From: Klebsormidium nitens
Lineage: Eukaryota; Streptophyta; Klebsormidiophyceae; Klebsormidiales; Klebsormidiaceae
DNA: 64,000 nucleotides
NCBI GenBank assembly: GCA_000708835.1
Contig: DF237197.1
Span: forward strand, 1 to 64,000
Reading direction: 5' to 3'
The position numbers and the translations under genes were made by a program. This document shows positions 55,662 to 64,000 of the stretch, piece by piece (positions within the stretch are counted from its first letter, which is position 1; each line of letters starts with the position of its first letter). The notes beneath the pieces are model-generated. The model was given only the letters and a program-made list of their open reading frames with translations. It did no database searches and was not told the origin of the DNA.

Positions 55662-57601
55662 GTCCTTTGAATCGCCCCAGTTTTTGCTCACATAGACGTC
55701 ATATTCAGCATTGTAGCGGTCAAAGCCAGAATCCCTCCAGAGCAAGATTTGATTGGTAAGCTCTACTGCTATCCTGGATTCATGCGCATGCCTTGTTGCT
55801 TTTGCACAGACTTTGCCCCTCCTCTCATCAGGCAGTTGCCAAGGATGTGCTTCCTTCAAAGCCTAGACCTTCAGCTGATCTCCTATCTGAAGCATTCAAT
55901 ATTGATTTACTATGTCGTTGATTTAAAGACAAGCGTGTGGAGGAATCTCACCAACTCACCAACTCACTGCAGATCAGGGTACCTCGTGCAGCTGCAATAG
56001 CGCACAAAGAGAAGTCACCAGCTCCTATTAAGTCTGTTGAAAACGCTTGACAAATCTGTTGACAGGACGGTACCCATGAGAAGCACCACTGCCAGCCTGA
56101 GCGGATCAAAAACTCAGTCGAATTATGTGGAAGGACGTGCAAATGCATGACAAATATCATGATCGAGTTGCTCAAAATGGGCCTTTGCTGCATTCTCGGT
56201 TAACCTATTAGGTACTCCGAGCTTCACGTACCGACGCTGTAGAACTCTATAGGTTTGGGAGGCTTCCCAAAATGCACACGTGTGACCGGGTTTCGAAATT
56301 GGCCGGTGTATCTCGGGGATCCCTCAGAACAAAGCAGTGGTTTTTCGCGCGCGGGTGTGGGGTGCGTACCACATGAGCGTGACGCCGCGATCAGGCGTGG
56401 CCCAGGGTCATCATTGCATGCTACCAGCGAGATGCTCGCATGCCCAGGCCATGACTCAACTCACAGAAACTCAGCTCCTATCATCTCAAATGCAGCCTAT
56501 AAAATGCAGAAAGTTTCGCGCGCGCAGCGACAGTAACTTGAGCCACCACTGGCACATCCCCTGGAATGCAATCGTCAGGTTGGACGTTCAAGTATTCAAC
56601 ATAGCGAAATGCATTTGGAAGGCATGAGATGGATAATCATTTCGAACGAATTTTGAGAACCGTTCAGTCTAGATGTCATAGATGATTAACCCGGCTGGTC
56701 GAGGCCATGTGATCATTCCATATCATGATCAGCACAGGCCACAGCTTCAAGCTGCTGGTCACCCGATTGTGTAAAAAGCAACTCCGGGACTTCGGATTGC
56801 GTATCTCAAAATGCTCTCAGGCTGTTCGTTCCTCGTTCTCTGCCGTGCCAAAAAACGCGAGAAAAGCAGTTGAAAAGCGATATAGTAGCAGCCATGTACG
56901 TTGAGTACCACATCAATCTATGGGTTGCTGGGAGTCGAGCGCAACGCCCTCCGGACTGAGCGATTAACGGCCGTTACAAGGAACAGACGCTCAAAGAAGC
57001 GGTGAATGTTGGAAGCAAGTGGCGCTTCCACGTTGCTGGATGAACTTGCCAGCTTGCTTGTATGGGTCACTGAGTACCGGGTTTCTTTTTGTTGCTTCAG
57101 GATCGATGCAGCGCGTTGCCGTTCCCAAAGCCGAGTATCGTTTGCAGCCTTCTCACCTTCAGATCACATGAGATTACGGCAAAGCTTTCACATTCGCGGC
57201 CCTAACCTAGAGCTCAATTTTTCATGCTGAAGGTGGCAGAGGAGAACGTGATACGTCGACACGCACTGTTGATCGCTTATGTTCGTCCGTGGTTTTTGGA
57301 TCTCAGCGCGTGGTCAAGCTGTAGGATTGCCTTGTATACGAGAGCCTACATGGTGGACAAGGAGATGGAGTTGGAGTTGAACTATACCGATAGCGACCGC
57401 AAGAAGCTGACCCAGTTGGAACACGTCAGCGAGCGGCCTCATGCTTCATCGTTCCGAAGTGAAGGTTTCAATATCTTAAGGACCCACTGGAAAAGAAGTT
57501 CAGTATCTTCCGTAAAACAAAGTTCGTTTGCAGCCCTCCGAAAAGGCCTTTCAGTCCGAACCCTTTAAATTCGCTCAAAACCTCACGAAACTCTCTCTTG
57601 A
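55662..57601. other. Region between the Sel1 and IQ-motif genes
   Basis: It may contain an unseen 5' exon of the Sel1 gene near 55662-55860. Elsewhere the largest frame is 57224-57568 (+), 114 codons without motif or splice partner. No gene is supported. Confidence 0.4.
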
Positions 57602-60600
57602 TCACCCCCACACCGCGTTGCTCTCGTAAACCGCCACTAAACCCCGTACCGCGTCCACCTCCGTTTCTTCACGGTCGATCTCCGCGCCGATCTTGTGCGC
57701 CTCGCCCAGCACCGCGCGCAGATAGCGCTGCTTTTGCTCCCACTTCTCGCGCTCAATCTCGTCCATGGTGTGCTGAGACGCGGCCACGTCGCGCTCGAAG
57801 GACGCGGCCGCGGCTTCGACCTCGCCCAACGTCGCCGTCATCTCCTCCAGCAAGACCTGCGCGAGGTTTTGGACGTTTATGGTTGGGCCTAGGGAGAGCA
57901 ACGAGAGCGGGGGCAACCGAATTAAGGGCAATGAAGCAACTTTGCTACAGTCAGCATGTCACGCTCAGTTGGTGAAGCGTTGCCACGTTCCGAATCAGAT
58001 TGCCAGATCGCTTTGAGAAGCGTGATCTTAGGTACACATGGAAGTAGTCCTTGGTTGCGAGATCTGATCGAGGGATGCGAGATGACGGCCCTAAAAATGT
58101 TTCAAGAGGAAATGGACTTGAACGGTGCCAAAACACATAGACGATAGTGCGGCCCCAATTCAGTACACAAATGATGGGATCGCCGCCTCTCCAGTCCCCT
58201 CTTTTCTACCCTGAGAATACCGTAGGACTGCCAGTTTACCTTCCAAGGTACATTGGCCCTTTTCCGCAAAAATGACAGACTCAGCCCCTACTTTCAACAA
58301 TCTCAAGGTTCATAAATTGGGCGCCCGGCTCACCCTGAAGATTCTCTGATCTTTTGTCTCATTCTCGGGAGGCGGTGGCACCGTCGGCTTAGGCACCGCT
58401 CGATCCCGTTCCGGTCCGCCACCTTCCGCCGAAAAATTTCCGTACGAGCTTTCTCTGGCGGGGCTCAGCGCGCGCGCGCTCGCGCTCGCCGGCCGCGGCG
58501 CCGCTTCTAGGAATATAGTGGCACCAGGCGCTCTCGGAGAGAGAGCCTTTTGGTGATTGCTAACGCTCAAAACAGTGTGAATTGGCGCCTTTGGAGAGTC
58601 TGGGCTGGCAGGTCTTGGGGAGATGTGTTGTACGGGTGATCGCCATAAGAGCCGCCGGCGGACAAGATAGCCGCGCACGTGAGCCTGCGCAAAAATAGAG
58701 GGTGTGAGTTTCGGTATCCCATAAACCTTTCGGGCGATTCGATGTTCTCGGAATTCCTGGGTACAAGATTGTCCCGCAACCGTCGAGATACGAAGCAGCT
58801 TCTGAGCTCTTCCAATCAACCCAGGTGTTTCCATGCTTGACAATCAAGCTGCCCTTTATCTTGCCTTTTTTGAAAAGAAAACTTTGAAGCCATGTCCTGC
58901 GCTCGTCTTTCTTCTTCTTCCAATGATTCGCACCTGCCTAGCTTTCAGGAGCGAGCGACCCTGTCTTATGGCACATTGCTTTCCATCCTAGAAATCTGAA
59001 CGGAGATAGGCGTGCTCAGGACGGGACACAAGCGTTGGCGCCACGCGCCTGTCGGTTCTCACCTGGATCCTTGCCCCAGCAAGGTTGCGAGCATGCTCCG
59101 CCGCCGCTGCCACGTCATCCGCCATGTCATCCCGTATTTCGGCCCCACCCCGGACCGTTTTCTTCCGCTCCTGCTTCACCGGAATCTCTGCTTCGAAGCC
59201 CCGGGCGGAACCTGGTCGCGCTGCATTTCCTTCACATCCATTTCCTAACAGCTCCTCATTCGCGTCGAACTCTGGGTCGCCCAGTTTCGCCATCAGTTTG
59301 CGCATCATCTTGGCGACGCGCCCTTTCTCGAAGCCGCGCGCGGTCGCCCTCGAAACCCCCAAGCCCCGCCCGCTCGCGACCGTGTCCAGCGCGCGCAGAT
59401 CGTCGCCGCCGAACACGCGGCCCGCGCCCGCGAAGCGCGCGATGACGTCACACAGCTCCTCGTACGCCTGGCGGCTGCTCGCGGCTTGCATCAGGATGGC
59501 GTCACGCAGCGCGCGTGCGTCCGCGTTCATTCCGCCGGAGTCGTTATCGTCATCGAAAGACGAAGCGCGCTGATTGGTGCTCGCAAAATTGGCCGTGCGA
59601 TGTGCGCCACGTGTCATCGTCCGGCGCAGCAGCCGCACGCCCCCAAGCTCTTCCAATTCGATCCGCCGTCTTTCGGCTGTCGAAGTGGCTTCCTCAGGAA
59701 ACTCCTCCTGCCTTTTTTCGACAAAGGCGTCCATTTGTTCCGCCGGAAGAGCACCCGTTCCGGTCTGGCGCCGGACGGTTTTCCTTGTCCGGCGACCCTC
59801 CATTGTCACCAAACCCTGCACCCACGCCTCTGCCCCGGACGTCGCAGCCGCGGCCGCGGAGTAGGCCCTCTCAGCGGTGTCTTCCAGTTTTTCGAAGCGG
59901 GACTCGAAACCGTCATTTTCCGCCCATGCCGATTTTCCGGTCGCTTTGCGGACGCTCTGGGACCGGAACGCAGCGTCGGTCATGAGCGGCTCCGTTCTGT
60001 CCGCCGGAACAAGCTCAGAACCGGAAAAGGAGTCCCCGGAGGGACATTCTTGCGTGGATTGTCTTCTACTTTCTGACGCACTTAACCGTTCGCTTTTCTG
60101 CCTGGCAGTCCGCTTTCGTTCTGTTCCGCTTCGACTTCTCAACGAGGCGCTTCGCGAGACAGGCCGGAACTCGGGCTCCTGCATCGCACTTGTGTGCTCC
60201 CAGAGTTCCGGCTCTTCGTCTCCGCCCCACCCGTTCCGTTCTGCTGACCGACCGGAACGGACGCGGAACAACTCTCGCTGCACGGGTGCGCCCCGCGGTT
60301 CTCCTTCAAAACCCATTCGGCGGGTTTGCGTCCGCATAAGCTTTCCCGACGGGACCGTTCCAGAACCAAACGCCTCCGGACGTCCGTCATCGTCCGAAGC
60401 CCAGCTCACGCGATTCTTGGCGTCACTCTGCAGGTGGCTGACGTCAGCGAAGCCCCCGCTCTTCACGGTCTCGGCTAGGGCAACGAACGAAGTGCTCCCG
60501 AGCGAAGCCGCGGTCCGGACGTCCGATCGCAGGCTCTCGAATAGCCCCGTCCGTCCCGAAACCCTTCCCATGGTTTGGGCGCGCGTCAATGTTGAAGAGC

Positions 60601-63490
60601 GGCTTGTCGCGAGCGCGCCCGCGCCCGCGGGCGCGGTTTGTGTCCGCAAGAACCGTCGGCCGCTCGCGCTGACGTCAGCCGCCGTCAGCAGTCGAAGGCC
60701 GGTCCCCAAACCCCCAACAGTCTGATCTACGACGCGGCGGGTTTGCCTAAACCCTAGCGGGTGGCCGGTGACCCCCAGCAGCGCTTCCTGTTCCGGTTCC
60801 GGCGGCGGTTCCGGTGTGAACAGGTCCCGCGGTCGGAAGCCGCTCTCGAGGGCGACCGTCCTCCGCGCGCACTGTAGCGCTTGTGTCGCCCTGTTCACCC
60901 CTATTCCGCTCGCCGCCTCGCCGGAACGAAGAAGCGTTCCGCTGGAAGCGAGGGGTCTGCCGGTGTTTCGCAGGACACCGGTCAGGCGACCTGAGAGCCC
61001 GAAAGCTTGGGAGGCGGTCGCCGAGAAGCCGCCGCGGGAGGAGCCAAACAGGTAGACGTTCTCTTGGATGCCCGCCTTGGCTAGGATTGTCGCCGCGGCT
61101 TCGAGGTGCTCCAGCTCTTTCTGCTCGCGCACAGTCTGCATTCGAGGATGGTCATAAATTGTTTGGGCCGTCAAACTTGGATGTCTGGATTGAGCGTTCT
61201 ACCTGATACGGGTCGCCTCTTCTACCAGACGTCTGCCAAACGCGATACGAGGCAATGGTTCCAAGAAATATCGATTGAAGGCAGGTGATTTATTTCGAAC
61301 GGAAGGCTGTTACATAAATCCAAGGGGATTCGTTTCAATTTCTATGTGGAAGCATATTGGTCATGGAAGGCTGATGCCTGCGACTAAGGAAGCATCGTCT
61401 ACAGGTGATGCCTAATCCAGAAGTTGTTTCCTTCCCATCTTAATCTATGCAAACGGCTGCATTGCTTTCGAGATAAGATGCTCATTTGAAGGTAAAAGGT
61501 CGTTCTTTGCATTATTATTTTTGTGGACCCTGTCAGTTACCCTAGCTCTTATACTTAGACTCAAAAGTGGAATTATACGCAAGAGTCAGTGGTGAACAGG
61601 AGAAAGGGACTGTGGATCAGCTACGAGAACATCTTTCCAGGATTGGTTGAGCAGGGAGAATGCCTGTTTTCCTGTCGTAACCTGTCGTATGTGTATCATG
61701 TTCTCCTGCGTAACGAGCATGAGAGTTCCCCGTCAGAAGCTGTTCTGACTACACGATCTAGTCAATCTTACATGTCAATGTCAGAGGAAAAGAAATTAAA
61801 CGCAACTTGTGACCTACCTGGACATAAAGTGCATCCTCCCTGTTCTCATCTCCCCTCCTCTCTTCCACCTTCGCCGTTTCCTCCTCGACTTCTCTCTTCT
61901 TCTCCTCCACCACTCGTTCCACCGCCGTCTTCCCAAGCACCCCCTCTTCCTCCGTCTGCGTCGTCGCCGCGCGCGCGCCGCGCGCGGCCGCGTGGTGCGC
62001 GCGCCGAACGCTTTTCCGAGGCGCCGGACGGTCCTTTTGGACGTATTCAGGGACGATCGTCGCGGCCGCGCCCGCGCTCTCGTCGCCGCTGCTGTACATC
62101 TCCCCGGAGGAGCGCTCCAGCTCCCCGTCCTCCGCGGCCGCGCACGCGCGCGCGCTGGCGGCCCTCAGCGCGCGCGAAACCTCCAGGTTCGGAGAGGTCT
62201 GGAGGTTCTGGTCGACCTGCGGCGGGAATTCCGCCTGGATCGCCACGGTTTTCCCGCGTTCCGTTTTGGATCTTGTGGCTTTCGGAGCGCTCCTTGAAGA
62301 TGCACTTCTCTCTTTCTTGGGGGCTCTTGCCCTGCTTTTGGAAGGCGACAACTTGCCCCCCGGCACGACCAAACTCCTAATCTTCTCGAGGATGGCCTTC
62401 TCATTGCTGGCCCCTTCTTCCTCTGTCTCCGAACCGCTCCCGGCTGGACTCTCTATGCTCAACGCCGCCTTTTCGCGACCGGTTGAAGCCGACCGGTTCT
62501 TCTTGGAACCTCGCACGGACCTGCCCACGTCACTTGACACGTGGCGGCCCGTCGAAGCGCCCGCCACGCTCGCGCACGACTCCGCCTGGCTAACGGAGCC
62601 GCGCGCTTCGGCGCCCGCGGCAACCTCCAAACCCCGGCTAAAACCTCGCGACCCGCGCCGGCTTGCGGGCGACAGGACGGAGAGCGGCGTAGAGCTCGCG
62701 CTTGCGCTCTCGCGCTTACCGTTGGGAACCTCCAGGGCGACAAGAGATTCTTCTGAGGAGTCTGAGCTGTCGCCGTCGTCCGCTTCGGTACCGATGGAAC
62801 GCACCGGTTGAGGCCCGGGTGACGCTTTGCTGACGTCAGCTATCTGTGCGCCTTCGATCTGTGACTTCGTCTCATGTGTTACCCGTTCTTGTGATTGAGG
62901 AACTGAATCTGTGGTGGCGTTAGCTGGCTCTCCTTGGCCGTACTCCCACAGGAGTCGTTCAAGTTCGGACAGGAAGGCCGTACGGACTGGGTCGACGTCG
63001 GTATCCAAAGGCTGCACGAAATGTCCGGGAATGATCATTCATCCAATATTTGTCAGATTTCTGGTATTGCATCATTAGGTTGCTTCTCTTCTGTTCTGTA
63101 ACATTGCCCGAGGAATAACAGAAGGAAACAGAAAGCAAACCGACGCGTGTGAAAATCTACGGACGCCCCGCTTGAGAACTTTTTGCACATCATAATAATA
63201 TTCTTTGCTTTATCTTTTGCTTTATCCACTAGAGATCTGAAGTATAATACTCAGAGGGGAAGTACTCATCGGCACGTCCAATAGCTGGGCTGCCTACCCA
63301 GTATGCTGTACCAAGACCGGCATTCGTTTCGCTCACTAGGAATAAAGCCGGGAAATCTTACCAGTTCAAATCCGTTCATTCCGCTTCCGCCGTTCCGGCC
63401 GACTGTGAGCGTGGTGTAAGAGACCCGCCGCATGCCCTCCAGAGTGGCGGTGGTTGACAGGGAGGACCGGCCCTTGGGAATACGCCGCTC
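57602..63490 (-). CDS. Large IQ-motif, coiled-coil, mostly disordered protein (5' end unresolved)
   Basis: Supported exons in transcript order are 63490-63362, 63011-61818, 61135-59063, 58684-58334 and 57888-57602, about 1340 aa. The second and third exons are Ser/Arg/Ala-rich and disordered, with charged helical stretches (VERVVEEKKREVEEETAKVE; TVREQKELEHLEAAATILAK). The exon 3-4 junction creates a calmodulin-type IQ motif, ARIQ|AHVRGYLVRRR. The last exon is a coiled coil (DEIEREKWEQKQRYLRAVLG) ending YESNAVWG. Exon 4 ends in phase 0 but exon 5 needs phase 1; a 19-nt microexon at 58258-58240 would fix this, but is only a candidate. No start Met is assigned: the first exon opens at an acceptor, so the gene begins further upstream, perhaps beyond the window. 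I do not recognise the family; IQ plus coiled coil suggests a cytoskeletal or ciliary role. Confidence 0.55.
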
Positions 63491-64000
63491 CTGTTTGCAG
63501 AAAACGTCGAACAGGTTGGTTGACGGTGAATATTTAGCGCCAACAAAGAACGGTAATTATGTGAAATATAGAGGAAAAAGCACTCTCCCTTAAATTTGAG
63601 AGAAGAACCACTCTTCTTAAGACGTATATGTACTTTGGTCCTAGTGATTGGTATTGTAAGCTCGTAGAACTTGGGCGTCTTACTTTTGAGGGGATTTGCT
63701 TGTTCATGTGCTGACGTCGCTTGACGTCGCTTGATGCGAGCGAATGTGAAGCAGGCAAGCCCTGATGACAACTGTCTTAAAGCTCGAAAGGGTGACAACG
63801 TCACTTTGATGTGAAAAGAAGAGTTCAGATCGAAATTGCATACAACACTTATTCGGATTCAGAAGACCTCAATTATGAGGGTGAATCATTGTTGAACAAG
63901 TCCGAGATGGCAAGCTTGGAAAACAAATGAAGAGCAGAAAGTTGCAAGGGGCTTCGGAAGAGAAGTATATTTACTTTTGGTGTCCATTTTGCAGACGATC
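63491..64000. other. Upstream sequence of the IQ-motif gene
   Basis: Probably intron or leader of the minus-strand IQ gene. A possible ATG-donor start (MDTK then GTAAAT) is visible near the right edge, but I cannot connect it. No other gene seen. Confidence 0.3.

Noticed and set aside
57224-57568. Plus-strand 114-codon frame
   Set aside because: No motif, splice partner or family resemblance; the length is within chance for this composition.
59085-60725. Several plus-strand frames of 150-280 codons
   Set aside because: They are shadows of IQ-gene exon 61135-59063, which is supported by splice phase and the restored IQ motif.
1-64000. CRISPR arrays, bacterial operons, prophage or plasmid features
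   Set aside because: Spliceosomal introns throughout and eukaryote-only families rule out a prokaryotic source; the tandem array at 3340-4783 has no spacer structure.

Overview
The window is nuclear DNA of a green-lineage eukaryote. Genes are split by many GT-AG introns (one GC-AG), exons are GC-rich and the DNA between genes is poorer. The gene set is that of a streptophyte: a neprosin (DUF239) protein, a plant-type SINE/KASH nuclear-envelope protein and a plant FKBP17 immunophilin. A CFAP92-type ciliary protein sits beside them, so the organism probably still makes flagellated cells. A charophyte alga such as a klebsormidiophyte, or a bryophyte, fits best; this is inference from gene content only. 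I assembled the gene models by hand, joining exons where splice sites and reading phase agree.

Layout, left to right. 1454-6925 (+): secreted neprosin-domain protein, six exons; its third intron holds nine tandem copies of a ~164-bp unit that contains the next exon's 3' splice site and first codons. 8937-10989 (+): small secreted protein with a 782-bp CACTA-like element inside an intron. 10990-13972: no convincing gene, one 302-bp foldback element. 13973-25287 (+): 18-exon CFAP92/DUF4550 gene. 26181-28561 (-): GINS subunit SLD5, six exons, head-to-head with a 361-aa unknown ORF at 28694-29779 (+). 30788-33420 (-): four-exon helical protein with an organelle-type leader, head-to-head with the SINE/KASH gene at 34178-42610 (+), a 1707-aa ARM-repeat and disordered protein ending in a membrane segment. 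45102-47425 (-): FKBP17-like PPIase, head-to-head with endonuclease V at 47883-50648 (+). 52601-55661 (-): Sel1-repeat protein. 57602-63490 (-): long IQ-motif and coiled-coil protein of unknown family, 5' end unresolved.

The genes do not form one pathway. They are housekeeping and cell-structure genes: DNA replication, inosine-nucleic-acid cleavage, plastid folding, nuclear envelope and cilium. Three of them lie in head-to-head pairs.

The most unusual pattern is shared by several unrelated genes. Short tandem duplications start or end at an exon-intron border, so intact or decayed splice sites and exon ends are copied into the neighbouring intron: neprosin nine copies, SINE/KASH about four, ENDOV two to three. 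Weaker tandem copies lie in introns of FKBP17 and SLD5.
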